DNA of 64,000 nucleotides from Parachryseolinea silvisoli (GCF_021190955.1 NZ_JAIOAO010000003.1:310001-374000); one strand, 5' to 3'. Positions 17,572 through 26,840 are shown, counted from the first letter of the stretch. The notes: a model not told the origin generated them from the letters alone. Numbers and translations are program-made.

Positions 17572-20175
17572 TTATTCCATCTTTAGCCCTTCTACCGAGC
17601 GCAGTTTTACGATGCGTCTGATTTGCGTGGCAATGACGGATAACACAATGGTGGCCAGGATAATCAATGCAATAGCCGTTCCGGTATAGTCCAGCGGCAT
17701 CGGGTAGGCGAAGAGCATGTCCAGATACGCCTGAGCAAAGAGATAGCTCAGGGGGGCACCGAGTAAAAGTGATACCGCCACGAGGGAAGTATATTGGCGC
17801 AACATGACGGCTGCTATACTTCTAATGCCTGCTCCCAACATTTTGCGAATGCTGAATTCTTTGATTCGCCCGGATACATTGAGCGTCACCAGACCGTATA
17901 ACCCCAGGCTTGCCAGTAAGACGGCAATGGTGGCAATAACCTTGTTAAAAGTTTCTGACCGGTTCACCTGGTGAAAATAGGTTCCCCAGGTGTCGACCTG
18001 ATGGCCACCCTGAAACGGTATTTCAGGGTATAACTTGGCCCATTGCTGTTGCAGGGCCTGGTAGGCTCTCTCTTCCGCACCGCTTTCGACCCGCAGTGAT
18101 AAATAGCGATAGTCTCCCGGGGCTGCCAACGTAAAGACTGTAGGCCGGATCTCGTTGAAGAAATTCTGGCTATGAAAGTCCTGTACGATTCCAATGATCT
18201 CATACGGCGTGCCGTTCAGTTCAAACTGTTGCCCCAGGGGCTGTTTCAGCTTCAGCGTGCGGACCAGCGACTCGTTTACGACGAACGCGCGACGGTCATT
18301 TTCTGAATCTTCCTGGAACCCGCGCCCCGCAATCAATCGCAAGCCCATGGTTTCAAAATAGTTTGCGTCGACGGCCAATCGACCGGCTTCATACTGTTGA
18401 TGGGAGGGTTGGCGCAGCAGCACCGGCGAGATTTTTTTTCCAAGGTGGTCTGCTGATCCAGCCGATTGAAGAATGCCCGGCTGCTGTTTCATAGCAGCGT
18501 GCAGGCGGTCAAAGGCTGGCGCGTCAGGGACATTTGCATAGACTAAATGTTTCTGATCGTATCCCCAGCTCCGATTATTTTGAAAGTGGTTATTCTGCGT
18601 GAAGACAACGCCGGCCGTAATAGTCATACATGCCAGGATTAACTGCACGCAAAGAAATACCCGCGTGAAGGGATTTCTTTTTCCAAATTGCAACGAACCC
18701 CGGAATATCTTGACTGGCTCGAAATGGGAAACATATAGGGCAGGGTAGAGCCCGGAAACAAGGGCAGTAAATAAAAGCAACGCTATGAGGAATAACCAAA
18801 GGTTTCCGTGCAATAAGGGGAGCTCGAGCTCCCATCCGCTAAACTGCACGAACCAGGGCAGGAACACAAAATAGCAGAGGACGATACCGATGCCGGCAGC
18901 AAACGATGTGACGACTACATTTTCGGAAAGGAATTGCATAATTACTTTGCGCCGGTTGGCGCCGATCACTTTCCGTACGCCGATTTCTTTCAGGCGCTTG
19001 GACGCGGACACAATGGCTATATTGATATAGTTGAAACAAGCCAGCACGATCATGAAGACCGCGATAATCGGCATACCGATTCTTCCTTCTACGTTATAAT
19101 CGTGAACAATGGCGTCGTGGAGGGTTGACGCTTTTTCGTGGAGCGTGGTGAGCGGTTCAAACGAAAAGGCAACAAGGGGGCGGTCGGGTAGCGCTTCGTT
19201 CTGTAATTTTTTGTATGGCGCCAGGTGGTGTTCGATAGCCTGAAGACCAACAGAATTTTCTACCTGAATGAAGGTAGCGGGAAGGAAGGCGCTCCAATCG
19301 TCCGTATCGTAGGTGCGGTCTGCCACCTTGGTGTTGTCGAAGTGCACCAGAAAGTCAAACTCGATGTCGCGCGACTTGGGGAACGTTGCCGCTACGCCTG
19401 AGACCTTGAATGTTTTCTTCGTCGTATCATTAAAGATCACCAGTATATCACGACCGAGCGGGTTGTCATTTCCAAAATATTTGATCGACATGTCTTCGCT
19501 TAAAACGATGCTGTTGAGATCAGACAACGATTTCGGGGCGCCCCATTTAAGTGGGAACGTAAACATATCGAGGAATGACGGGTCTACATACCGAATTTGT
19601 TCATGAAACACATTGTCTTCATTTTTTATAACAACCTTGCCTTCCTCAACACGGCATACGTTTTTGATCTGCGCAAAATCCTGCCGGAGTCTTTCCCCCA
19701 GCGGGCGGGGAGCACGGCCGTATTGCTGTGTTTCGCCTTCCCGATCGGCGGTAAAGGTCGTAAGATAGATTTCATGTTTATTGACATGGAACTGGTCGAT
19801 ACTGCGGTCGTAAAGCATAAAGGCGTAGACGATAAGGCAAATGCCAATCGCTACAGATAGTCCAAAGACATTAATAAATGCGGTCAGCGGATTTCGCATC
19901 AGGCCCCGGAACGATGTTTTGAAATAGTTTCTATACATGGGGTAGGAGGGTAAGGTGATAGAATGTCCAAGTTTCTTTAGCAGCACTGGCCGTAGGAGTT
20001 TGATGACCTCCACGGCATATATTCGTTTGGCTTTCTTAACAGGCCATCGCTCTATATTGTAATAGAACTGCTCCTCTATATCGCCTTCAATTTCTTCCAG
20101 ATATTCTTTCTTGATAAAGAAACGAAGAATGTTAAGAGGCCACCGGGGTGGGCCTATGTCGTTAAACGCGCTCAT
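17572..20175 (-). CDS. FtsX/MacB-like ABC transporter permease with prefix domain
   Basis: The protein has 867 residues. An N-terminal cytoplasmic 'permease prefix' region (~8-70: PPRWPLNILRFFIKKEYLEEIEGDIEEQ) is followed by the first TM (FINVFGLSVAIGICLIVYAFM). A large periplasmic MacB-type domain comes next, then FtsX-like helices (~375-490), a second periplasmic domain, and final FtsX helices with the conserved R-I-K-E-F-S-I-R-K-M-L-G-A. This type carries out mechanotransmission of lipoproteins, peptides or lipids with a separate ATPase, which is not encoded nearby. Its start overlaps the PadR stop by 4 bases (ATGA), so the two are translationally coupled. PadR-permease pairs are common in Bacteroidota and suggest stress-induced expression. 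Confidence 0.9.
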   Translation of the reverse strand: MSAFNDIGPPRWPLNILRFFIKKEYLEEIEGDIEEQFYYNIERWPVKKAKRIYAVEVIKLLRPVLLKKLGHSITLPSYPMYRNYFKTSFRGLMRNPLTAFINVFGLSVAIGICLIVYAFMLYDRSIDQFHVNKHEIYLTTFTADREGETQQYGRAPRPLGERLRQDFAQIKNVCRVEEGKVVIKNEDNVFHEQIRYVDPSFLDMFTFPLKWGAPKSLSDLNSIVLSEDMSIKYFGNDNPLGRDILVIFNDTTKKTFKVSGVAATFPKSRDIEFDFLVHFDNTKVADRTYDTDDWSAFLPATFIQVENSVGLQAIEHHLAPYKKLQNEALPDRPLVAFSFEPLTTLHEKASTLHDAIVHDYNVEGRIGMPIIAVFMIVLACFNYINIAIVSASKRLKEIGVRKVIGANRRKVIMQFLSENVVVTSFAAGIGIVLCYFVFLPWFVQFSGWELELPLLHGNLWLFLIALLLFTALVSGLYPALYVSHFEPVKIFRGSLQFGKRNPFTRVFLCVQLILACMTITAGVVFTQNNHFQNNRSWGYDQKHLVYANVPDAPAFDRLHAAMKQQPGILQSAGSADHLGKKISPVLLRQPSHQQYEAGRLAVDANYFETMGLRLIAGRGFQEDSENDRRAFVVNESLVRTLKLKQPLGQQFELNGTPYEIIGIVQDFHSQNFFNEIRPTVFTLAAPGDYRYLSLRVESGAEERAYQALQQQWAKLYPEIPFQGGHQVDTWGTYFHQVNRSETFNKVIATIAVLLASLGLYGLVTLNVSGRIKEFSIRKMLGAGIRSIAAVMLRQYTSLVAVSLLLGAPLSYLFAQAYLDMLFAYPMPLDYTGTAIALIILATIVLSVIATQIRRIVKLRSVEGLKME

Positions 20176-20510
20176 ATAGTTTTCAGGCTACTGGCCAGCT
20201 TCGGTATAGACTTCCAGAGATCGGCCCGTATGGCCTTCAATTCGGCAAGGGTGCGATGTGCGTAGGGTGTAATTTCATAGATACGTTTTCGTTTACCCCC
20301 GCGCTTTTGTGTCGCCTCCCCGAATTCTGACGTAAGAAATCCTTTTTCTTCCAGCCGCTTCAAAGCTGATTGTATAGAGCCCATGCTAAGGTCTTCGCGC
20401 AGGCGTTCTTCCAGCTCCTGCTTGATCTTTAACCCGTAGGCATCCTCTCGCAGGGCGGCAATCGTTAACAACACCAGCTCTTCAAATTCACCTAGTTTCG
20501 TCTTCTTCAT
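20172..20510 (-). CDS. PadR-family transcriptional regulator
   Basis: This 112-residue winged-helix protein has PadR landmarks: FEELVLLTIAALREDAYGLKI, SMGSIQSALKRLEEKGFLTSE and RKRIYEITPYAHRTL. The last ~20 residues replace the dimerisation helix of full-length PadR proteins, as in the short subfamily 2. It is the first gene of an operon with the FtsX-like permease and overlaps it by 4 bases. Three near-identical 13-bp repeats lie directly upstream of its start (see 20526-20598), so autoregulation is likely. The inducer is unknown. Confidence 0.92.
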   Translation of the reverse strand: MKKTKLGEFEELVLLTIAALREDAYGLKIKQELEERLREDLSMGSIQSALKRLEEKGFLTSEFGEATQKRGGKRKRIYEITPYAHRTLAELKAIRADLWKSIPKLASSLKTI

Positions 20511-20525
20511 CGGATATTTTATCAG

Positions 20526-20598
20526 ATTGTAGTAAATATATGATATTGTACGTAATTGTAGTTAATAGGGTTTATATTATTTGTAATTGCAGTAAATA
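20526..20598 (-). promoter_or_regulatory. Iterated operator upstream of padR: three 13-bp repeats
   Basis: Copies are at 20526-20538 (ATTGTAGTAAATA), 20555-20567 (ATTGTAGTTAATA) and 20586-20598 (ATTGCAGTAAATA), spaced 29 and 31 bases (about three helical turns). A weaker partial copy overlaps at 20546-20556. The array starts 16 bases before the padR start codon and fills the promoter region. Confidence 0.55.
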
Positions 20599-20611
20599 TC
20601 ATGGGAATAGA

Positions 20612-20641
20612 CAAAAAAAGCCGCCCCGGAATAGGGCGGCC
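20612..20641 (-). terminator. Intrinsic terminator of the sugar dehydrogenase-like gene
   Basis: A GC-rich stem (GCCGCCC at 20620-20626 with GGGCGGC at 20634-20640) is followed, on the minus strand, by seven T. It lies 24 bases past the stop at 20665. Confidence 0.9.
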
Positions 20642-20664
20642 ACTGTGTATACAGGTTTGGGATG

Positions 20665-23600
20665 TTAGTGTTTCACTACTTTAATCTTCTGTCTTCCACC
20701 GCTGACGATGATGGTATACACGCCGGCAGGACGCTGGGTCAGGTCTACCTCCTGGCCGTGGCCGGATAAGATTACCTCTCCAAAAGCGTTCACCACTGTC
20801 CAGGCTACCGTAGCAGAAAGTGAATAACGCCCGGCGGAAGGGTTCGGGTAGGCTTTAACGGTAGATTCGTTGCCCACCACCGCGGCAAGTGACGTTATAT
20901 GTGCCGTTCCAGTACCCGCGGTGGTACTATTGACGCGGAGGCGATCAACATTCGGACCGCTGGAACCGCGCGCTGCCAGCCGGATGGTATTGTTGCCTGC
21001 TTGCAGTGTCGCGGCCACGTTTACCGACGACCATGTCGACCACGAACCTGTTGCCGGGAAGTTGGATGCTCCCAACGAGGCATTGTTCACCACCACATCC
21101 AGCGGACGATTGCCGCCGAGAAGTGCATAGTCAAACGACAAGGTTACCGCCGCGCCAGTTGCCACATTCACGTTCCACTCAATATAGTCACCGCTGGCGT
21201 TTACATAATCCACAAAGCCGGAGCCGGTATAGCCCGCCTGGTTGGCGGTAACAACAGCACCACTGACCATAGCGTCTTCTGCCTGCAGCGTCAGACTGAT
21301 CGAGGTCTCCGGTTCTGGGTCGGGATCATGACCTTCGGTTACAGGCGTAAAGTCTATATAATCAAAGTTGATATCGCCGGATTCAAACACCACGCGTAAC
21401 TCGGAGATGTTTTCATGAAGATGAAGGTCGGTTACGCTCACGGTCTGCCAGTTCTGGAAGCCGCCGGTATTCGGTACCGCAATAGGACCGGTGATGTTTA
21501 CACCGTTCTGTTCCAGGTGCAATACTTTGTTGTCGTAAGGCGTAGCCACGCGGAAGGCGATGGTATATTCGGCATGCACGGTTACGTTCACAGTATATTC
21601 GAGCCACTCGCCGGTTTCAACCCAGCCGATGTTATAGTTGCTGCCGGCAGCTCCCTGGATATCGACATTGTCGTTACGGAATGCGCCTCCGGCATTGCCG
21701 GTGCTCAGGTCGTGATACGCAATGCCCTCGCCGTCTTGATCGTATGCCTCGGCCTCTACGCGGCCCGGGATAATGGCCGGCGATCCCCCAAACGGCGTCT
21801 GTACGCTCGTGCAGCTGGTGGCCTGTATAGTCGCCGTCTTTGTATTGCTACCGGCAGCATTGCTGACGATCAGCTGTATCGTGCGCGTGCCAGCACCCGA
21901 TGCCGTGGCATATGTCACCGTGTGAGGACCAACCCCTGTGGCGGTGGCCGGTGTGGCACCCGCGCCAAAGTTCCAGGCGTAGGTAGTGATTTGTCCAAGG
22001 GAAACAGATGTATAGGTTACGGAACCACCGAGGCAAACCGTTTGCGTGCTGGCTTCGAAGTCGGCGATCGGCGCCGTGTTCGAGTCACCGTCGTACGTAA
22101 AGTCGACATAATTGAAGTTGATGTCGTTGGCCTCGAAATGTACACGGATGATATGGGAGCCGGCAGCCAGGTGAATGTTCGAAACCGAAGCGGTCTGCCA
22201 GGTTTGGAAGCCGCCCGTGTTCGGGATGTTCACCGTGCCTGTTACGTTCACGCCGTCTACTTCCAGGTGCAGCTTGCGGGCGTCGTTGGGCGATGCAATG
22301 CGGAAACCGATGGTATAGTTACCAGCCTGGTTTACGTTCGTAGTATACTCCAGCCATTCGCCGTCTACCACCCAACCGATGTTATTACCTCCTTCGGAAC
22401 AGCCTTCTGTGCCCACGCCGTCGCCGGCGCGGAAACCGCCGTCACCGCCCTGGTTGATATCAAAGTAGGCGCCCGTGCCTTCGTCGTAGTGCTCAGCCTC
22501 TATACGGCCCGGTATCTGGCCGACAACACCCAGGTAAGGGCGTTGGCTTACATCTGTAGCCGTGTAGTGGGCAGTATAGGTAATGTCCTCACCCGGCGCG
22601 CGGAAGAGCTGATTGGCCGTGCCACCGTGAGCCCAGTGGTCAAAGTCGTAACGTGTATTGCCGATAAACTGCGGTGTCGGCGCATTTAGAACTTGCAGGT
22701 CAGCATTTACCACCACGCGTTGTACACGCGGTGCCACGCCAGGTTTTTGATTGAGCTCGATTGTGAGCCCGGCCGGCACGGTCGTAGCGGTAGCCGTGAT
22801 CAGGTTCGGGTGTACATCCACATAGGTGGTGTCCGTCAAGCCATCGCTGTCGGTAACCGTTACCAGAAAGCGGTACCACACGTTCGGCGTTTTCTCACCC
22901 TGGTTGCCGGCAATGAAGTTACCCGACCTTACGCCTTGCGGACTCGCACCGGGATGGGAGTGTCCTGCACCCGGTACATCTTCGTGGAACAGATCGATGC
23001 TCCAGGAGAATGCACTCGCCGGCAACACGCCGTCTTCTACGTCGGTGGCAGTTGCCGCAAAGGAAATATTGTCGTCGGCATCCCACGTCAGAGACGCTAC
23101 GGGAGCGGTGATCTGTACATTCGGACGGTTGTTAAATTCACGCACCGTCAGTACAGCGTTGTTGCTGGTGATCGTGCCGATGCTATTCGTAATAACACAG
23201 CGGTAATTACCGGCTTGTTGCATCGTCACTGCCGCGACGGTGTACGTGCGCGCGTTGGCACCCGGTATATTGACCTGATTATACTGCCATTGATACGTAA
23301 ACGGTTCCTGACCCGAGACGTCTACACCAAACGTCACCGGGCTTCCTTCCACGATTGTCTGCGACACCGGGTGGTTGATCACCTGCGGTGCCTGGCCTTC
23401 GCCATACTTCAAGCGAATAAGGTTTCCGTTCGTGCCATAATCGCAATAATAGATATATCCATCGTTGCCCAGCATCATACCCAGCGCTGAACGATGCGGG
23501 GAGGTATAGAAGATGGTAGAGGTGGGGCTGCTCTGCGTCGGGTCAAACACCCGCATCTCGTTTCGCACATAGTCTTTAATGATGAATTTGTTCGTCAGCT

Positions 23601-24534
23601 CACCCGGGTACCGCGATACAACGGGATTATAAAGCAAACCGTTGGTCAGCGCATTGCCGATGGAACCGGTGGCATACGTAAAGATGGGATTTACAAACAG
23701 GTTCGTTTCCGTTTGCACACCGTCGCCGCCTTGCGGGTGGCCCCAGCCGTAGTTATACAGCGGTGCGGGGTTGGTGATATCGTTGATCTCTTCCCACGAC
23801 GTGCCAACATCCAACACAAACAGTTTATTGGCTCGGGCGTTGGGCACCAGACGGAACGGATTCCGGAAGCCGTAGGCCCAGATGCTTTGGCGTTGAACAG
23901 AGCCGCTGCCAAAGAACGGGTTGCCAGGCGCCGGCTGACCCGCATCCGTGACACGCAAGATTTTGCCACGGTAGTTCGTCAGGTCCTGCGAGTTAGCATT
24001 GTTCTGGCTGTCACCTGTGGTGATAAACAGGAACCCGTTAAAGAACTGCAGGTCGCCACCGTTGTGAAACCCACCCTGGATCGGATCCAGCGTCAGAATT
24101 TGCTGGCGCCCCACTTCCTGGTTGGTGCCGTTGATCTGCACACGCTCGATGATGTGGTTAAACTTGTCAGCACGCGTATAAAATACATAGATATAGCCAT
24201 TGCTCGCAAAGTTCGGGTGCAGGGTAAGGCCGAGAAGCCCTTGCTCGCTGTCCGTGGTCGTAGTGACCGTAAACACGGTAGACACGGTGCCGTTCTGGTA
24301 TACTTTCACGACGCCGGCGCGTTCCGCGATAAAGATGCGGCCGTCAGATGCTTGCGCCAGTGAAAGCCCCTCGCGGATGACTGTACTGGGCGTCAAATCT
24401 TCTACGACGTATTGGGCTTGTAGCGGATAAGTCAGCAGCAGGCAGAGTGCTGCCAACCAAAGAAAGCGTCGCCGGAAACACACGGCCGTCGCTCGTCTAA
24501 CATGTTGATAAAGAATCTTCATAGGGGTTGTCAA
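20665..24534 (-). CDS. Secreted sugar/sorbosone dehydrogenase-like multidomain protein with T9SS sorting domain
   Basis: The protein has 1289 residues with a signal peptide (FLWLAALCLLLTYPLQAQ). The modules in order are: a six-bladed PQQ-type glucose/sorbosone dehydrogenase propeller (~45-380; EGLSLAQASDGRIFIAERAG, GLLGLTLHPNF, GGDLQFFNGFLFITTGD, WAYGFRNPFR); an Ig-like domain (~388-470); a beta-sandwich (~475-665); CBM6 (~675-815; RIEAEHYDEG, WVVDGEWLEYT); PKD (~825-910); a second CBM6 (~920-1055; RVEAEAYDQDG, WVETGEWLEYT); a CBM35-like domain (~1070-1200); and a T9SS type A tail (VKAYPNPSAGRYSL to the end). It likely oxidises or binds sugars at surface polysaccharides. Whether it binds PQQ was not established. 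Monocistronic. Confidence 0.88.
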   Translation of the reverse strand: MTTPMKILYQHVRRATAVCFRRRFLWLAALCLLLTYPLQAQYVVEDLTPSTVIREGLSLAQASDGRIFIAERAGVVKVYQNGTVSTVFTVTTTTDSEQGLLGLTLHPNFASNGYIYVFYTRADKFNHIIERVQINGTNQEVGRQQILTLDPIQGGFHNGGDLQFFNGFLFITTGDSQNNANSQDLTNYRGKILRVTDAGQPAPGNPFFGSGSVQRQSIWAYGFRNPFRLVPNARANKLFVLDVGTSWEEINDITNPAPLYNYGWGHPQGGDGVQTETNLFVNPIFTYATGSIGNALTNGLLYNPVVSRYPGELTNKFIIKDYVRNEMRVFDPTQSSPTSTIFYTSPHRSALGMMLGNDGYIYYCDYGTNGNLIRLKYGEGQAPQVINHPVSQTIVEGSPVTFGVDVSGQEPFTYQWQYNQVNIPGANARTYTVAAVTMQQAGNYRCVITNSIGTITSNNAVLTVREFNNRPNVQITAPVASLTWDADDNISFAATATDVEDGVLPASAFSWSIDLFHEDVPGAGHSHPGASPQGVRSGNFIAGNQGEKTPNVWYRFLVTVTDSDGLTDTTYVDVHPNLITATATTVPAGLTIELNQKPGVAPRVQRVVVNADLQVLNAPTPQFIGNTRYDFDHWAHGGTANQLFRAPGEDITYTAHYTATDVSQRPYLGVVGQIPGRIEAEHYDEGTGAYFDINQGGDGGFRAGDGVGTEGCSEGGNNIGWVVDGEWLEYTTNVNQAGNYTIGFRIASPNDARKLHLEVDGVNVTGTVNIPNTGGFQTWQTASVSNIHLAAGSHIIRVHFEANDINFNYVDFTYDGDSNTAPIADFEASTQTVCLGGSVTYTSVSLGQITTYAWNFGAGATPATATGVGPHTVTYATASGAGTRTIQLIVSNAAGSNTKTATIQATSCTSVQTPFGGSPAIIPGRVEAEAYDQDGEGIAYHDLSTGNAGGAFRNDNVDIQGAAGSNYNIGWVETGEWLEYTVNVTVHAEYTIAFRVATPYDNKVLHLEQNGVNITGPIAVPNTGGFQNWQTVSVTDLHLHENISELRVVFESGDINFDYIDFTPVTEGHDPDPEPETSISLTLQAEDAMVSGAVVTANQAGYTGSGFVDYVNASGDYIEWNVNVATGAAVTLSFDYALLGGNRPLDVVVNNASLGASNFPATGSWSTWSSVNVAATLQAGNNTIRLAARGSSGPNVDRLRVNSTTAGTGTAHITSLAAVVGNESTVKAYPNPSAGRYSLSATVAWTVVNAFGEVILSGHGQEVDLTQRPAGVYTIIVSGGRQKIKVVKH

Positions 24535-24898
24535 TTAATATAGTTGGAGAATTAATAGCACGATCCGATTCCGGCGCAATTACAGCTGATAACGCACACC
24601 ACGCCGGAGTTTTCGCGCGTAAATTGAGACAGATAGCGCTATACGGCATAGCCGAATCGACCAACGCTTAGGCTGTCCGCCCAGTGGAATGAAAGGTGTG
24701 TCGACCGGTTGGTCTAAAAACAGCGTGAGTGAGAGCGAACACAGTCCAATGGGTTCGAATGGCACGTACTTCAGTCTGGGGAAGGGTTGGATAAAATGGC
24801 GGACGAATGATGACTGATACAACAAAGCGCTATACGTCGCCCGCTTCTATTTTGTGCTGGATTTGATGTATAGATACCCGCAATAGGGTATATTTTTT
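24535..24898. other. 364-base intergenic region with an unassigned + strand terminator
   Basis: There is no clear gene. A possible 42-codon + ORF (24689-24817, starting MKGVSTGWSKN) has no recognisable relatives. The 10-mer AGCGCTATAC occurs twice here (24635-24644 and 24826-24835). A + strand intrinsic terminator closes the region although no + gene is annotated in it, so a small RNA or small protein is possible. Confidence 0.4.
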
Positions 24899-24900
24899 TT
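24874..24900 (+). terminator. Intrinsic terminator on the + strand without an assigned gene
   Basis: ATACCC (24874-24879), a 6-base loop and GGGTAT (24886-24891) are followed by A and eight or nine T. In the minus direction there is no T-run, so it does not serve the flanking minus-strand genes. Confidence 0.55.
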
Positions 24901-25711
24901 ATAGGCCAACGTCCTTTCGGCGCAGGAGGGTATAGGTAAATGAATTGCCCCATTCCGCTATCGCCAACTTACAGAGCTTGATAAAGTCATTGTACTCCGC
25001 CGACCGGGCAAAAACCTGGCAGCCCGCCGACCACTTGTTTACAAACGTTGATTCACCGTTGGCCGTGGCGCGGTGAATATTAATACCGAAGATGCCGGTT
25101 TGTTCTTTGCCGGAAACAAAGTCAAGCAGCTTATCGCGGTTAAAGTCGCGGATAACAGTAAGCGGTTTAGCTTGTACCAGGGCTTCATATTTGCCTTTGT
25201 GTTTTCCCAGCCGGTGCGAGCTTCGGTATTGACCTTCTTTCAGGATCGCCGTGCCGTGTTTATTTTCAGGATCGGTCAGGTACGTCAGGCCCGGGTCGGT
25301 GGTGATCTTATACCGTTTTAGCATCCAACGATTCTCCCACTTCCAGAATGCCATCAGTTCGTCGTCAAATGCATTGGGCGTGCTGTTTTCAGAGCGAAGC
25401 CCAACCAGGTTCAAGTCATAGTTCTTCTGGCCGCTTCGGAACACTGTATACCCCAGGCGGTCCATCGCTTCGATCACGGCCTTTACCTCGCGGGGTACAA
25501 CTTCCGGTGTATCAGAAACTGTCAGGGGGCGTGGCACATCAGCTCGTCCCGTGATCGTTTTATTCGCGCTCTTTACCTCACCCACATTGAACAGGCCGAG
25601 ACGCCGTGCAGCTTCCTGGACAGTCTCGCCGGGTGCGACGAAAAAAGAATCGGCCGCAGTTGTCCAATCCACGGCATTTGACCAGTGAGAAGTAATATTG
25701 GATAGCTTCAT
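24899..25711 (-). CDS. SxGC (YkuD-like) peptidoglycan-active protein of the DUF2589 cassette
   Basis: The protein has 270 residues from the ATG at 25711, which overlaps the preceding stop by 4 bases (ATGA); a longer N-terminal extension with an arginine-rich run is rejected. The C-terminal third holds FGINIHRATANG with H213 and, 18 residues on, KWSAGCQVFA with C231. This H...S-x-G-C arrangement resembles L,D-transpeptidase/YkuD catalytic sites and phage-type cell-wall enzymes. Before it come YLTDPENKHGTAILKEGQYRSS and similar beta-rich segments. There is no signal peptide or TM, so it needs another route to the wall or a cytoplasmic partner. It is the last gene of a four-gene operon with two DUF2589-type proteins. 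The catalytic assignment is inference. Confidence 0.6.
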   Translation of the reverse strand: MKLSNITSHWSNAVDWTTAADSFFVAPGETVQEAARRLGLFNVGEVKSANKTITGRADVPRPLTVSDTPEVVPREVKAVIEAMDRLGYTVFRSGQKNYDLNLVGLRSENSTPNAFDDELMAFWKWENRWMLKRYKITTDPGLTYLTDPENKHGTAILKEGQYRSSHRLGKHKGKYEALVQAKPLTVIRDFNRDKLLDFVSGKEQTGIFGINIHRATANGESTFVNKWSAGCQVFARSAEYNDFIKLCKLAIAEWGNSFTYTLLRRKDVGL

Positions 25712-26142
25712 GACAGGGCATTTTGTTGTGTTGTAACCTCCAGTTTGCCGTCTACCGAACGGCGTACTTCCACGACGACGGCGATGCGGTCGGGGTCGTC
25801 GGCTGCGCACACTTCATACCACTGTGGGCCGATGCTGTCTATAACTTTTCTGCCGCGCAGCACATTCCACGACAGCTTTACCCGCTGCCAAAACGGTAAG
25901 CCGGGCAGGGGTTTGATATAAAACGACAGGCTCACGTGCTCAAGGGAAAGATAGCGTTGGTCGGCGAAGCCCTCCGTGGCACCGGTCGCCCGGCCGCCGG
26001 GATCGCTTCCCAGGAAGTGTCGCCAGGCAGCCAGCTGCATGTCGTGCATGCTCATGTCTGCCCGAACCACTTCTTGAAGAAAGGCGGCAGCAAATCCTTT
26101 AGGGACCGGCGATGCAGGCCGACGACGCTTACGGAATTCCAT
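25708..26142 (-). CDS. Uncharacterised protein of the DUF2589 cassette
   Basis: This 144-residue protein has no signal peptide and an N-terminus rich in basic residues (MEFRKRRRPASPVPKG). Its middle reads DQRYLSLEHVSLSFYIKPLP followed by PFWQRVKLSWNVLRGRKV, and its end is a two-strand segment (DRIAVVVEVRRSVDGKLEVTT). Several cassette members share this 'L-x-x-V-S-L-S-F' beta style, in line with a structural or assembly partner for DUF2589-type beta-proteins. It is coupled by a 4-base overlap to the SxGC protein and follows the second DUF2589 gene after 79 bases. I do not recognise the family. Confidence 0.6.
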   Translation of the reverse strand: MEFRKRRRPASPVPKGFAAAFLQEVVRADMSMHDMQLAAWRHFLGSDPGGRATGATEGFADQRYLSLEHVSLSFYIKPLPGLPFWQRVKLSWNVLRGRKVIDSIGPQWYEVCAADDPDRIAVVVEVRRSVDGKLEVTTQQNALS

Positions 26143-26221
26143 ACTTTATCGAACCATTTAAAATCACGCGCGGTCAGCCATGGCGGCCATTTTGATCTTT
26201 GCTCTGCCGCGACGACCGCAT

Positions 26222-26803
26222 CTACTTTGGGAGCTCGATGTTTTCAACAAGCGCGTCCAGAATCTTTTGTAACCCGGCGGGCAATTGTGATTCGCTGACG
26301 TTCACCTTTACTTCCAGTGTGCCGCCACGGTTGCTGGTTGTTTCGCGTGTACGGCTGTGCTCGACAGAGCCTACCAGCGATGCATTGAAAAAACCCTTGA
26401 GAATGCCCGTGGTGCCAATGTCCAGTTTAGCCGACTGCGCGTTGGTATTTACTTCTTTGCTGATCTGCGAGATGTTATAGTTAAAGCTCACACTCATCGA
26501 GTCGAAGTTCAGGCTGGGTACTTTTACCAGCGTAATCAGCGGCACTGAAATTTCGCGCTCAACTTGAACAGACTTACCAGTCGAGTCAACCTCATTAACC
26601 TTCATTTTAAACTGCAGGTTGTCGACCCCGCCGGGGCCGTTTCCATCCGCCGGTTTATTCAGCAGCTTGGTAATAAACGCCAGTGTGGTTTCCGCCGCCT
26701 GGCGGTGGGCATTGATGGTGGTAAGGAGGGGGGTGGCAATAATAAAGTCCAGCGGAATTTTCTGAAACTCCGCGGGGCTAACGTTGATATCTCCATCGGC
26801 CAT
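26222..26803 (-). CDS. DUF2589-type protein 2
   Basis: This 193-residue protein has an N-terminal helix typical of DUF2589 (FQKIPLDFIIATPLLTTINAHRQAAETTLAFI), then beta-rich segments: QFKMKVNEV..., VPLITLVKVPSLNFDSMSVSFNYNISQ and TLEVKVNVSESQLPAGLQKILDALVENIEL. It has no signal peptide. The same overall plan (amphipathic helix, V-P-x-L-x-L/V, beta-sandwich, P-x-G-L-x-K-I/M-L at the end) is present in the gene just upstream (26841-27626), so the two are diverged paralogues. The function of DUF2589 is not known. The gap to the upstream gene is 37 bases. Confidence 0.7.
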   Translation of the reverse strand: MADGDINVSPAEFQKIPLDFIIATPLLTTINAHRQAAETTLAFITKLLNKPADGNGPGGVDNLQFKMKVNEVDSTGKSVQVEREISVPLITLVKVPSLNFDSMSVSFNYNISQISKEVNTNAQSAKLDIGTTGILKGFFNASLVGSVEHSRTRETTSNRGGTLEVKVNVSESQLPAGLQKILDALVENIELPK

Positions 26804-26840
26804 AGTTGTAGGGGTTAAATTTTGATTAGCTGTTTATGTA

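Noticed and set aside
21415-24363. Three long + strand open frames opposite the sugar dehydrogenase-like gene
   Set aside because: They have no recognisable motifs and are rich in Arg and Val; they are antisense shadows of a strongly supported minus-strand gene.
25712-25810. Arginine-rich N-terminal extension of the SxGC protein
   Set aside because: It is antisense-like sequence inside the neighbouring gene; ATG 25711 makes a typical 4-base overlap.
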